Source: Lactarius indigo
Taxonomy: Eukaryota > Basidiomycota > Agaricomycetes > Russulales > Russulaceae
DNA: 64,000 nucleotides
Assembly (NCBI GenBank): GCA_025766275.1
Contig: JAFKAC010000007.1
Location: 62,001-126,000, forward strand
Reading direction: 5' to 3'
Shown: piece after piece, positions 22,959-35,170 of the stretch
Position numbering within the stretch: position 1 is the stretch's first letter
Layout of the letters: the number at the start of each line of letters is the position of its first letter
The notes under the pieces: model-generated
Told to the model about the DNA's origin: nothing
The model's input: only the letters and a program-made list of their open reading frames with translations
The model's database searches: none
Translations under genes and position numbers: made by a program

Positions 22959-25107
22959 ATGCCTTCAACCACCTACACCTCCCCGTTTCCCAATCTCGAA
23001 CTTGTCTCCGAGTCCCTCTGGACATTTCTCTTTCAAACTACCCAACATGACCCTAGCCTTCCCGCCTTCATCGAGGCTGCGACTGGTCGCGTCCTTTCAC
23101 GCGCTGACCTCCGTAAGCTCTCGCTCGAGTTTGCATACGGAATCCGTACCCGCCTTCCACAAGGCAACCGCCTTTTCAGAGGAGACACTGCCATGATATT
23201 CAGTCCCAACAGCCTGGCATGGCCCGTCACCATTTTTGGACTCCTCGCTGGCGGTGTCTGCTCCACCCTGGCGAACAGCGCTTACACCCCCGCGGAACTC
23301 GCGTTTCAGTACGCTGACAGTCGCGCCACTATCGTGTTCTCCCATCCCGATTTAGTTCCAGTCGCGTTGTCCATGTTCAAAATCATCGGCGTGCCGGAAG
23401 ACGAGGCCCGTCGCCGATTAGTAGTCATGGACATCTATGGAAACGGCGCTGAAACGGCTCGCAAGTTTGGGTTGTTGGAGCTGGGGGACCTCCTTGGCCA
23501 TGGCGCCCTTCCGGAGGAGGAGAAATTCACCGGTCGTCAAACCGGTGAAACTCTACTGTTGTGCTACTCGTCTGGAACAACCGGCAAGCCAAAGGGCGTC
23601 GAGGTACGTTCGATCTGGCTGATTTTTTTCCTCCTGTATTGACCAATGTGGCCCAGACAACGCATAGGAATCTCACCTCCGTGCTACCCATGACCAGTGC
23701 TGTAATGACCCAACTTCTTCCTCGTCGAGACGTAATGCTCGGCGTTCTGCCCTATTTTCACATCTATGGTATGTCCTATGCTCTCGCACCCCCTGTCCGC
23801 CCGTTAACATAACATCCAGGTGTCGCTAAGCTCCTATTTTACCCCTTCTATCGAGGCTTCCCCGTGGTCATTTTGCCCAAATTTGATCCCGAGCAGTTCT
23901 GCAGAAGTATCGAGCGTTACAAGGTTACCGTAGCCTTCGTTGTTCCGCCAATAATTCTTGTTCTAGTCCGTCATCCTGGTCAGTGAGAATTGCTCACGTT
24001 TTCGCTTTCCATTTATGCTCACTGCTCGCGCAGCCACTAGCAAATACAACTTGCGGTCTCTCAAATTGCTGTCATCGGGCGCCGCTCCACTTAGTGCGGG
24101 TGTTGTTGACTTGGCCAGGAAGAAATTCAATTCGATTGGTGCAAATGTTGACATCGCGCAAGGTTCCACCTCCCTTACTTTCTATGCACGGTTTGGAACT
24201 CATTCTACTTTTAGGTTATGGCTTGACCGAGACCTCACCCGTAACACACCTGCTCCCAGCCAGCGATGGTGTAAGAAAGGTTGGCAGCATCGGCATACTC
24301 CTTCCGAACCTCGAAGCTCGCCTCATAGCCAGTGACGAAGGCAACGTCATTGACGCCAAACCCGGAGAGCCAGGCGAACTCTGGGTCCGTGGGCCCACCG
24401 TGATGAAAGGCTACCTCAATAATCCGTCCGCCACTGCGAATTCGATAACCGCAGATGGGTGGTTCAAGACGGGCGATATCGCGACTAGAGACGAAGAAGG
24501 GTACTATAAAATTGTGGACCGAAAGAAGGAGTTGATCAAATACAAGGCAAGAGCCCTTGACCATGTTTTGATCTACTGCGCTGACACTAGATTTATAGGG
24601 CTTCCAAGGTAACTTTAATTACAATTTACCTCGGCACCGCGAAGTAATACGGACCATTCTTATTTTTCACAGTACCACCGGCTGAGCTAGAGAGTGTCCT
24701 TCTTCGACACCCCGATATTGTCGATGCTGCGGTGATTGGAGTCGAGGACGCTGCCCAGGCTACAGAGCTTCCACGGTAAACTAACTCGTCTTCTATACTC
24801 TCCACCATTAATCGTTCGTCTGCAGGGCATATGTCGTTCATAAGGCGGGATCCGCTAATGCGCCAAAGTCGTTCCCTCAGGACGTGCAGTTGTGGATAGA
24901 ATCCCAGGTTGCAAGACACAAGTTTTTACGCGGCGGTGTTGTTGTCCTCGACGCCATTCCCAAGAGGTTACCTATTTTCCCCACAATACGTATCGCATGT
25001 GTTGAACGCATCTTTACAGTGCTTCGGGAAAAATTTTGCGTCGCGAACTACGCGAGCGAGCGAAGTCGGAAGCCAGGGCGGGTTCGACACCCAAGGCGAG
25101 GCTGTGA
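22959..25107 (+). CDS. 4-coumarate:CoA ligase-like acyl-CoA synthetase, likely peroxisomal
   Basis: The adenylate-forming motifs appear in order: [17 protein letters not shown] (P-loop, about residues 200-215), [69 protein letters not shown], then GFQ, VPPAELE and the C-terminal lysine motif [15 protein letters not shown]. The protein ends KARL, which fits the PTS1 consensus (S/A/C)(K/R/H)(L/M). The family activates carboxylic acids (hydroxycinnamates or fatty acids) with ATP and CoA; fungal members of this type are often peroxisomal. One intron (24547-24598) starts with GC (aag|gcaaga) rather than GT. The next exon, GGCTTCCAAG, is only 10 nt (24599-24608). The frame is intact throughout, unlike both neighbours. 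The exact substrate is unknown. Confidence 0.92.
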
Positions 25108-25616
25108 TGACCTGGGCCTTATTACTTATCCTGGATTGCTCCGCTTTCGCCGTGGTCGATACCCTCTTCTTCCCGGTAATGGAGACACATAGTATACTGC
25201 TACTGATTTGGATTATATCTGCACATTCTAGTTCCATGTATGTATTTTCACCACAATCGTTAATCTAAGTGCTATCGATATCTTGACCGACATGGCCATG
25301 GCAGTTAGCAATCTCCCTCTGACCCGGGCTGTAAATTATTAACGTCTTCACTATGTTGGTGGTCACCGGCGCTAGTAAGGTGTGTCGGATCGATTGGATC
25401 TACACCACAGTATGGGAACCGGTCCTGGTGTCGCAAAATTGACGTCTGGGCGGATCGATACGATCAGAGGTTTCGTTCAAGAGAGGTCACGGTCGTGACG
25501 TGATAAGTATGAGCACATGATGGCCGTTGTAATCAGCTTGGCCCTTGCTAAAAACTTCGCCTCCAGAACTTACTTATGAGTCCCTCTAACTCCCCAAAGC
25601 TAATGATACAGTACAC
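25108..25616. other. Intergenic, 0.5 kb
   Basis: No gene was recognised between the ligase stop and the kinase start. Presumed terminator of one gene and promoter of the next. Confidence 0.4.
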
Positions 25617-26763
25617 ATGCCCTCTCCATTGGAATTGTATCTTGCCATCGATTGCGGGGGTACCAAGACTGCCGCTGTCTTGTGTTTATCAAGCGGGGCC
25701 ACAGTCGCTCGTGCAGTGACCAAGGGCTCAAACTTCACCTATCTTGGCCTCGACGCCTTCCTTGAAAGCATCCAAGCGACGGTATCCTCCGTCTTGACCG
25801 CGGCTTTACAGTCGCCGACGCCCGTCACTCTCCCAGTCGACCCCACGACACACGTCGATGCTGCTGGAACTAGTACGCCACCTTACAACCTCCAAGCAGC
25901 ATGGTTAGGCGTCGCGGGCGTGGACTCCTCTGCCACGATCTCACTCCTTCTCCCACGTGTATCGACGTTACTCTCCGTCCCCATCGAACGTCTGATCATT
26001 TCCAATGACACACACCTCCTCGCCGCACCGTTGCGCCTCTTACAGGACGTGCAAACTGCCGTCGTGGTGGTCGCGGGAACCGGGAGCATCGTTTCCAGCT
26101 TCCGCGAGGGTCCCTGGTGATGCGCTGCCAGAGCCCCTCGCACGCGTGGGCGGTTGGGGCTGGATCCTCGGAGACGAAGGTGGTGGGTTCGACGTGGGGC
26201 GCACTGCAGTGCGTGCCCTGCTTGCGCAGGAAGACGCGGAGACCACGGGTGCTGCGGTAACGCGCGGCGCATTGAAAGAGAAGGTCCTCAAAAAGTTCCG
26301 GTGTCGCGGAGGTGATGGAACTGCTGACGGCCGTGCACGCATCTGACTCGACCGGTTCGCTACCACGCGAGAAACGGCTCTCTTCACTCTGCCCAAGTGT
26401 ATTCGAAGCGGCGTTCGAGGACGGCGATCCCGTTGCCGTACAAGTACTGCGCGATTGTGCACACAAGCTCGCCAAGCAAATATCGGCGGTACTCTCTCCC
26501 CTTCTGCCAAAGAGGTACGAGCACACCCCATTTCTTCTTCTGATATGTGCGACCGACTGTACCAACAGGATCACCCCCGTAAAGCCCGTGCAGAATCTAG
26601 CGTTTTATGTATTGGGGGCTCGTTGGGGGGTATAGACCACTATCGCGAGCTTGTCCTCGCGACGTTAAGGGAAGAAGGCCATGTGTTCAAACACGTCGAG
26701 GTTGTTGCCGACGCGGCGGGAGTGGGCGCGCACGCATTGGTCGCGACGTGGAGAGGGAAGTAA
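25617..26763 (+). pseudogene. N-acetylglucosamine kinase-like gene (BadF/BcrA ATPase family), two frameshifts
   Basis: The start MPSPLELYLAIDCGGTKTAA carries the phosphate-1 motif of the ASKHA/NAGK fold. AAWLGVAGVDS, LIISNDTHLLAAPL and VVVVAGTGSIVSSF follow, typical of GlcNAc kinases. At the GGG of 26108-26110 one extra G shifts the frame into PGDALPEPLARVGGWGWILGDEGGGFDV, here cited as two overlapping motifs (GGWGWILGDEGGG is the key one). At 26298-26299 one extra C shifts it again to VMELLTAVHAS and VLRDCAHKLAKQISAVL. The last intron is 26515-26600 (86 bp), restoring VLCIGGSLGGIDHYREL. The stop is at 26761-26763. Both shifts sit in short homopolymers, so assembly error is as likely as decay. 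The enzyme would phosphorylate GlcNAc released from chitin turnover. Confidence 0.78.
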
Positions 26764-29610
26764 GTTAGCAGCCTGGATTTGGTTTTCTTTTCAGGAAAGA
26801 TAGGTGGGTGTATCACTTGGTGGCGTGGCGGGCACGGTTTGTTGAGCCCTGGTAGTCTGATGGCGACTCCGAAACGTTCACCTGTCAGCTTGGGTCGCTT
26901 ACTGTAATTTATCAATCTACGGTGATGATGAGGGGCTTCTCTCGTGCCGTGACGTCGGAGTACCTCGTTCCGGTTATATCTCCACAGATGTAAACTGTCA
27001 GTGGTCCCTTCGCGACCATCATCTGACGGAAAACTGTATACCGCCTTCGAGCAAGTGGTGTCCCAACTAAGAACGTAGGCTGTTTCCGAGTCGATTTATC
27101 TTTGGAAGACGTTTCGCAAAAATCTTACGTCGGTGTACCAATCCAGTTGGCCGAGAAACTGTAATGCGCGGCACCAGTGGAATACTCTGTTCTACTTTCA
27201 TCAAAGATCTGATCAGTGAATCCGAGCCACACCTGCTCGTCATTGGTCTATTCGCTCCAAACTCAGTTTACTAGTACCCGTGCTGGTTTCGTTCGTGACC
27301 CCCTTTGGGAACAGTGGCTTCACAAATGAGCTATCTGATGCTTGAGCTGTGGTGTCTACACTTTAACCGAAAATGCTGGCGCAACGGCGCGATACGGATT
27401 GGCCTTCACACTGGACACCTGGGAAACAAGAAGTGATGCCTTTTTTTCTTCTTCTTTGGTACTCCCCATGGACTCGGAGCAGCCGACTCAACGAAAATAG
27501 AGAGGCAAAACTTGGTCGTACATATGAAGTCTCCTGGGCCACAAAAGTACATTACATTTTTAGATGTTTCATTTCGCACGTTGCGCTATTGTTTTGTCAA
27601 GACATCACTCATGACACTGAGCTTCGATTGTGTATTCAACAAGATCCGGTTGGCATCATACGTCAAAATTAACTCGGGACGAGCGTTGCGCCTTTAATTA
27701 TCAAGAGAGGTCCGAACTTGGAAGGGGTATCTAATACTGAGCGATACCGAAAACGGTGTTCTGTCCCTCGATGTGGCTGAATTGGCACCTATGGAGACTC
27801 GAGACCCAAGTCTATAGACCTGGACACATCCAGAGCTTCCCAGCGGTAAGGTGACATCGAAGCAATTGGACGGTGCCACATACAGGGATATGGTATTGCA
27901 GGAAAACTTGCCCGACTCTGTTCCCAATTCACAAACCAAACACTAGCGCTCTTTACTAGAAATCGGTCGTTATCTACACCATCGGATGAACGAGTGATGT
28001 GTGTTAATGTTGGGACCAAGGCGCAACTGTGCTTTTGGATCAGAAAATTGTTTCCGGGTCTCACAACAGTAGGGCCGATCACGGTGCAGCACCTTGGTTG
28101 TTGGTTCAGACAAGCCCGCTCAGGCTGCCACCGGTGATCCGTCGGAACCTAATGGACGAAAGGCGTGCCAGTGTGTTCGTTTATCACAGAGGCGGACCCG
28201 GGGGGACCCGGAAATCACTAGAAGATCAAACGCTGAAAACCCCGGAATATAGAAAACAACAGGTTTTGATACGTACTGCAGGTGGCCCGGGTGCAGAAGC
28301 TATCCTCGCTGTCATCCATTTCCTGGACAATGCTACATGTGTTCAGGCTGTTACATTTTTGCCACAATTGCAATGCGATGCGATGCGCCATGTGGCGTCA
28401 GCTGACGAGAACATGTACTGTAGCTGTCTCACCTATTCGACGTACTGGACCCACACCGACGGGTCTCTAAACAATTTGTTCCGGGGTACCCCAGCTACCC
28501 TGTTGCGGTCTCTTTTGCGCTTTATCTTCGAATACTGCCGTCTAATTGGCATTCGTCGGGGCGTTGATCGTACGCAATCCCTAATATAACCTGATCCATA
28601 GCGCGGCGCCAGGTGAAGGTGAGTTCGGTTCCACCAACGCGAAGTTCCGGCTGTACGTACTAAATGAAAGTTTTACTGAGGGCACGCCTCCTTATTCCGC
28701 GGTCACCGTCGCACTTCAAGGGAAGTGTTATCACCTGATCTACTGAACGCTTGAAAACGACCCAGGATCGAATGTCACTATCGTAATCGTAATTGCGTCC
28801 GCTTCCATGTCGCTCGACGGATAGAAGCTGTCATAACACTGATGACTTGCACCTTTGCCTGGGAATGTTTTGTTGCACACTTGTAATTCTCCGAAGACAC
28901 CCAGGCGTTTGCGAAGAGTTAGTGTCAAGAACCACCTCCACAAAAGACGTCATATGTGACAGGATCTGACTTCTGTGTGCAGATATCACATTCCACTTTG
29001 TGCACTGGGACACTTATCTCAATTCTATTTGCCTGAAGCACTATTTTCTTTCTGACATTGACATTGATTGCCACTTGGGGCTCGCATTGGTAGAGTTTGT
29101 TGCGACTGCTGGGAACTTGCAGGAGCCGCGGCTTTGCTGACTCTTTCGTTAGGGTGGCTTCGCCATCATGATTTGCTTTGCCACATGCCAGCAGACTAAG
29201 GCAAAGAGCGTTTGATGGCTCCCATCAACTTACGGTAATTAGTGGAATAATGTTACAGACTTACTGTGCGCTCCTGAATTATAATGGCACTCATTCAGAT
29301 CACACTGAATCGTTACAAGTCAAAAACCCTTCTATCAGACATAAGGTGTTTCGCGTGTGAACGGAATTCGCAGAAGTATATACAGTCTTTTTTTCAAGTT
29401 GCGGGGGAAAAGAAGGCACCTGTCACGCGTTACGCAATGAATGTGACTCCATGTGACCTCGGCTGCCAACAGTCAGCCTTCTCTTCCTCTCTTCCTCTTG
29501 CCGTAGCGTTTGTTTTCAACGTGCTGTCTCTCTCCGCAAGTCACTTCACGTTCAAAACCCCCCATTTAGTTTGCTCTTTATCTGCAACACTGCGCGTTTA
29601 GATATACAAC
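26764..29610. other. Gene-poor gap of 2.8 kb
   Basis: The longest frame is 186 codons (28029-28589, plus) but it shows no recognisable motif, and I cannot support it as a gene. No transposon ends or tandem repeats were seen. The last 150 bp are CT-rich leader of the cornichon gene. Confidence 0.4.
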
Positions 29611-30309
29611 ATGGGTGGCGCTGGTGCGTATCCTCATATGTCCCTAAGGGATGGCTCACTCACCTTACTCGTACAGGTTGGCTTTTCCTCTTCGCAGTGC
29701 TCATGGCCGCAGGGTTATTGTTCACTATGGTTTTCTTCGTGTGTATTTATTTGTTCAACTTGTTAATCTAATTGACTTTCTCTTACCACAGATCATCATG
29801 TTCTCTGACTTGGAATGCGATTATATCAACCCAATAGACCTGTGTAATAAGTTGAATCAAGTTCGTCTCTGTTGTTTTTGATCTGTTCGGCCTCCTGACA
29901 TGAATGGCGGACCCTGGCGTGTCTTGGTTTTAGTTTGTCATCCCCGAAAACTCTGCCCATGCATTTTTGACAATACTGTTCCTGGTCTCTGGACAATGGA
30001 CTGCATTCCTTCTCAATGCGCCGTTACTTGCATTTAATGTCAACAAGTACGCATGTAACATCAGCTGTGTCTCATGCCTCGAACTAACGCTTTCTTTGAG
30101 GATACGAAACAAAAACCACATGTACGATGCAACAGAAATCTTTCGCACCCTCTCCGGGCACAAGAAAGAGAGCTTCGTCAAGCTCGGCTTTTACTTGCTC
30201 TCTTTCTTCTATTATCTCTACCGGTATGTCACCTTCCAATCTTGCAGTGGTGACCTCACGTGTTCCTCATTTCAGGATGATCGTCGCACTTATTTCTGAG
30301 AGTGAATAA
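29611..30309 (+). CDS. ERV14: Cornichon-family cargo receptor (ERV14)
   Basis: Exon 1 is only 13 nt (29611-29623, MGGAG). Exon 2 begins at 29677 with [20 protein letters not shown], the first membrane helix. The next exons read [20 protein letters not shown] (the family signature), [20 protein letters not shown] with [17 protein letters not shown], then [17 protein letters not shown] and [15 protein letters not shown], and end [10 protein letters not shown] at 30309. This is a complete cornichon of about 140 residues with three helices. ERV14 cycles in COPII vesicles and loads membrane proteins for ER exit; it would help export the CRO1-type transmembrane protein, though that link is only general. 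All introns are short GT-AG. Confidence 0.95.
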
Positions 30310-30745
30310 ACGGGTTTGGCTCTATTTAACATTCGGCTACCGGGACGAGAGCAATGATTGTCCTTTTAGCGGAGGTGAACACCGGATGAATAGCTGGAGT
30401 ATGTCTTCTCAATCCGAGCAGGATAGGTTCGATGAATGTGGCTTGAAGCAAGATCGGACCTGCTATATCTACTTTTACTTGCTTGTTTTACAATCGCATT
30501 TGCAAACGACACATGAAACAGATCGCTTTCAATTCGTTTTTACAAGCCTGCCCTGGAAAGTATACGCGATGTGCTGGAGTGTATGAAGCAAGAGGGAAAG
30601 CTGTGTACATAAAATGCACAACTAGTACACTAGTGAGTAGGAAAGTCGTTAGCTAAAACGGCAAAACAATGAGCCATAGTAAGGAAAGTCGTTGAGAGAA
30701 AGATGGATATATCGTTTCCTAATCCATCTCCCCGTCCCCGTGTTC
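30310..30745. other. Intergenic between convergent ERV14 and RRM gene
   Basis: A 436-bp gap between convergent stops. No coding frame was recognised. It contains 3' UTR sequence of both genes. Confidence 0.4.
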
Positions 30746-31696
30746 TCACCTACCCCCACCAATCGCTCCTCCACGGCGCCCCCGACCGCGACCACGACTA
30801 CGACCGCGACTCGACGACGACGACGGAAGATAGTCTTTTGGATCAGCACCTGGAGGCGCGATGAGTATATGTGCACGCGCTGCGGCTTCTGGGTCACGAG
30901 AGAATGATAGTCGTCCGAGCGCATTTTGCTGCTGGACTGCGAGGATTAAGACCACTTCTTCGGGGGGTCAGGGCACAGGAATACGCACGAGCCACCATCT
31001 GTATCTGTTTCCATGAGTGCATCGACGCTGCCATCCACCACGCTCATGCTCAAACGACCGCTTAAGCTAGCATTGACGCCACCCACGACCCGCACTCCGA
31101 GTGTTCGTCCGTCTGCGACTTGCTGGTCGAAGACACGTACAGCTTCCCGAGCGTCATTTTCTTGCTTGAAAGTCAGACGCACTGTGACATCCGCATTCCC
31201 ATGGGATTGCTTCACAGATGACTGCGTGATAGGACCGCATCGCTTGAAGATAGCCTGAGGGGTTGAGCTCAGCACCATGGAATTATTGCCAGCGAATCGC
31301 TAGATCAGTCCCGCAAGTAAGACAATCACTCACCTCTACGTCCTCTGCTGTTGTCCCTTTTACAAGACCAGTGACCTCCACGACGTTTCCCCGAGTGCTT
31401 GCTCCACGAATTGACAACTCTTTGTCCGTCGCCGATCCCGTAGCCTCCTTGAGAGCCCTCACTGCACCTCCAAAATTCATCTTGGGAGGCGCGTCCTTTT
31501 GCGGAGCACCCAGACGATCAGATAGAGACTTCGCAGATTCAGAACCCTGCTGATACATGTCGTGCTTCCATGGCGAGTTAATGTCGCCTTTTGGTGGGCG
31601 TGAATAAGGAACTGAACCTGCACGTCGATTCTTTGAGCGTACAGGCCCGACACTTGGAGTTGTGTCCACGTTCATGCGGTCCAGGAGAGAGGCCAT
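30746..31696 (-). CDS. RRM and RGG-box RNA-binding protein (possibly ALY/REF-like)
   Basis: The start is MASLLDRMNVDTTPSVGPVR at 31696. A charged N-terminal region leads to an RRM-like fold: RGNVVEVTGLVKGTTAEDVE, an intron, then AIFKRCGPITQSSVKQ, DVTVRLTFKQENDAREAVRV and DQQVADGRTLGVRVVGG. The RNP motifs are degenerate. A further intron (donor gtggct, acceptor ctcgcag, about 60 bp) fits the join to VQQQNALGRLSFSRDPEAAA. The C-terminus reads LIAPPGADPKDYLPSSSS and ends in an RGR/RGG run, stop at 30746. RRM plus RG-rich tail suggests mRNA binding or export. The layout is like ALYREF or PDIP3, but I cannot name the orthologue. Confidence 0.7.
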
Positions 31697-34056
31697 ACTG
31701 GAAAAGGGTTGGGGTTGGGTGGAATCGTGAGTGTTGAGCGTTAAACGAACAACAGCGGGTGGCGGTTGCGCTGTGCCAAGTCAGGTATTACTAAGCCCCT
31801 TCCTTTTTTTTTTGAAATCGTGGGAACTTAAATCGTCTCAACATCTCGCTTGTTCGAGCTGTTGCCAATAGCAGTGTACCTAGCTCGTAACCTAGCCAAG
31901 TGATGAGTAAGTATACGCCGCAAATAGTGCCCTAAGCTCACTGATACCGAGTCGTCGCCTCTTGCTCAGCTCAGTCCTAAGCAAGCGGGAATGGTCATGT
32001 CATGCTCTTCCGAATAGTGACACGTACAGTTCCATTTGGGAAAGAGCGCAGAAAGGGTTGTGTCATTTCCCTCCATATGCTCTACTAGCACCCTTCTGGA
32101 CTACCACTCGGCGATATCCTACTAAAATGCATGCTGTACTGGGTTTCTTTCTCGCATCCGCTTCGGTCCCGAAACCTCCCGTGAGCGCCTTCAGCCCAAT
32201 AAGCTAGAAGATCGAATAAGTGAAAGGTGACTGGGAATTACCCTGAAATGCGCCTCAAGCTGCCCCCCACCATTCCCCACGTACAAATGCATGGCACGTC
32301 TGGGCTAGTCGCCTGCTCAAGTTGAGCAACTCCGGGAGCGCTGGAGTGCATACCGAATGGACGTGTAGCAGGCAGGAAGATCCCTCGTATCCCTCCTGGT
32401 AATGGTGCGTATCTTTTACATCCTTATCAAGTGGACGTGGCACCAGATGATGCATGCATGCCTGAGTGAGTTATGACCAGTCCCCATGCGTGCAGTAATG
32501 ATTTTCAAGGTCAGCGTTGCAGTCGACAAAGGGTGATCTCACTCCCTGGACAGTGTTTAGACCATATGCGGCACCGGCGAGTGTCGAACACCCTCAGACG
32601 TAATGTTACGGGTCTTATCCTGGTGTGAACCCGTCGTATTCTTTACGAGTGCGTATGGCTAGATTGATTTCACACGAGCAGGGACGAGTTCTGGTTTTAG
32701 GAAATACCTTGTCATCCCAATGGACTAGCGAGGGTTGTCGCGTTTGTAGTTCTGCCGCAAGCATTCCAGTAAGAACTCAAGTCATCAGTACATCCATCAG
32801 TTGTTCTGTGAGTATTACAAGCCCTTGTGAGGGAAGTGTCCAGTTTAAGGGTTACATTTTCCATTTCCGCAGCTAAGGCAAATTTTTCTGTTGCTGATGC
32901 TCCACGATCCACGGAATGCCGACCAAACTGGGGAAATGACGGGATGCGGTCGAGATCAAAAGTGGCATCTGGCCCGAAGCAGGGTCAGGAATCACAAATG
33001 CCTCCTTAGCGAATGGGGGCTCGCGCCGTGAAATGTGTGGCAGCCGATGAGCCGGGATAGACTCGCCACAGGGGGGACCAACGGTATCGCGGAACCAGAC
33101 CAAGAACATCATAGCAGGAAAAAGCCACAGCGTTTCCCAGGCTATCAAGTGAGAGACGTATCCATCCGCTGCCCGTGAGTGTATCATCAGCCTCGATCAG
33201 GTACCGGTCCCACGGAACTGTTTGAGGTTGAACTACTACTGTAGCTACGCCGCACAAGGCCTACAGTACTGGTCAGGCCTGAGACCTCCTTGCGGCAGTG
33301 TGATATCATCAGTCTCAGCGCGATAAACCAATGATTCCTTGTCAGGATTTCCCTATTGTCTTTCGAGAGTGTTGTCCCTTGGTCGCGTGTCTCCTAAATT
33401 GCAGCACGTGACGGGTTTAGTACTGACTCGGGTGAGTCGCCGGATGTGGGAAATGGCCGGGGATCGGTGACCAGCGGGGGCAATTAGAAGAAAAAAAAAA
33501 AGGTGTGCAAGAGGGGTGCCCGGGGTCTGAGACGGGGAGCATTGTGCGCTTGTTCATTGTCTGGTTACGGTTACTGGACCGGTAATCGAACCGACAGTTC
33601 GGTCACTCACTAGTCACTCTAACATCGCCACGCTACTTCTCGCCGCCGCATCCGTTTTCCTTCTTCAATCTCACCCACATCCGATCCTAAATCAAATGGA
33701 GGACGGCACTTTATTGTCTCGACGGTTTGAATTTCCGCGTTCCTTACTCGCCGCGGACCGAACTCAATCTGCCACAGATTTCTATTGCTCGCTCTAGGGC
33801 AACGCCGAAACCAGGTGTGATCTACCTGCAGCCTCCTCCACCAAATGGGCGGCTCGATCAAACAGAGAGGTACTTATGTGCTCCCACACCTCTTCGAGTT
33901 TTGCGTGTGCCAGTCCCCTCGTCCACTTCACGACTTTCACGCAACGCAATTCTTTGGCGCTTCTCTAGTGACGACCTCATCCAGTATGTGCCCCCCCCTA
34001 CCTTCTATTCATCGTCCTTTGCTTTGCTCATACCCGTTGCTCCGGCTCACAGCATC
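31697..34056. other. Gene-poor gap of 2.4 kb
   Basis: No family-like frame on either strand. It contains a 12-base A run near 33490 and the promoter of the UbiA gene. A forward frame from 33727 runs in-frame into the UbiA start, but its residues are not conserved-looking. Confidence 0.4.
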
Positions 34057-35170
34057 ATGGCGAGAATGGTTATGCCATCACTCACCCCTCACTATGCCAA
34101 CAATTCGCCTTGGTCGGTCTCGGTCAACCTGACCTTTAGCCAGGCGGAAGACTTTCTACGACGTTTCTTCTCAGCTGTAATTTATCACGTACACACCGCC
34201 ATCCTGTTTACTTGGACAGACTACAAGACCATCTTTCTCCCCATTGTGAGCACACTTTTTCCTCTCTTGCGCCTAGTGGTAACGCCTCGCTTCGCAGACC
34301 GCCTTCGCATGTGCAACTGCACCTGTACAGTCGTTCTCCAGCCTGTTGCAATGCTGGTTATGGATTTGGTTCCACCTACTCCTGTGCAACGTGTCCAACC
34401 AAGCCCGCAGCTGTGAAGAGGACAAGCTCAACCGCCCATGGCGTCCTCTCCCAGCAGGGCGAATCACCGAGGCCCAGGCTGTCGCCCTCCGCTGGGCCAT
34501 CGTCATTTTTTGTGTATTTTGGTCGTCGATCTATGATCAAGATCTCGTCTGGACGACGTTGGGCCTCGTGGCCACCACATTCATATACGACGAACTCGGC
34601 GCGGCCAGTCACATCGTCGGCAAAAACTTCTGTAACATTGGTGGTTACGCTTCTTTCGAAGTTGGCGCTACGACCATCATTGGTATGTGCTTGTGCGAAC
34701 TTCGATTGGCGGATGCTGACGAAATTAGGCGCCAACCATGCGATGGACTACGTGTCTGTCACTGCCGTCATTATTAGCGGCATGCTAATTTTTACGACAA
34801 TCCAAGCACAGGACTTCCCTGACGTCGAAGGAGACAAGGCCCTAGGACGTATGACTTTCCCTATCTATGCCCCCGAGTTCTCTCGGGTTTTCACTCTCGT
34901 TGCTACTATCGTATGGTCTATGTTTCTCAGTTGGTTCTGGGAGGTCGGCCCCATCAGCACCGCCTTTCTCGTTTGCTTTGGTACCTACATCGGGATGCGT
35001 TACTACCTCTGGCGGACTCTGGAAGCTGACAAGAAATCATATTTAATATTTAACGTACGTCCGTGAATCTCGCACGCATCATCGACGTTGACCACGGTGT
35101 GTTCTAGGTCTGGCTAATGGCTGCACACGTCCTTCCCCTGCATGCTAGGACATCCGTTCTGTCATTTTGA
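34057..35170 (+). CDS. UbiA-superfamily prenyltransferase
   Basis: Exons 34057-34245, 34298-34682, 34729-35054 and 35108-35170 join in phase to about 320 residues. Several hydrophobic helices are visible. The first Asp-rich motif region reads NVSNQARSCEEDKLNRPWRP, which keeps the D-x2-NRPWRP end but lacks a clean NDxxDxxxD. The second reads QAQDFPDVEGDKALGRMTFP, matching the DxxGD motif. UbiA enzymes transfer isoprenoid chains to aromatic or polar acceptors in membranes. This divergent subfamily is common in basidiomycetes and its substrate is not known. The protein ends HARTSVLSF. The Met at 34066 is an alternative start. Isolated between gene-poor gaps, it has no cluster partners in view. 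Confidence 0.85.

Noticed and set aside
26515..26635. A third frameshift near the end of the kinase-like gene
   Set aside because: An 86-bp GT-AG intron (26515-26600) restores the conserved VLCIGGSLGG frame, so no third indel is needed.
28029..28589. A 186-codon plus-strand frame
   Set aside because: No motif, signal, membrane segment or splice partner was seen; its length is possible by chance in this base composition.
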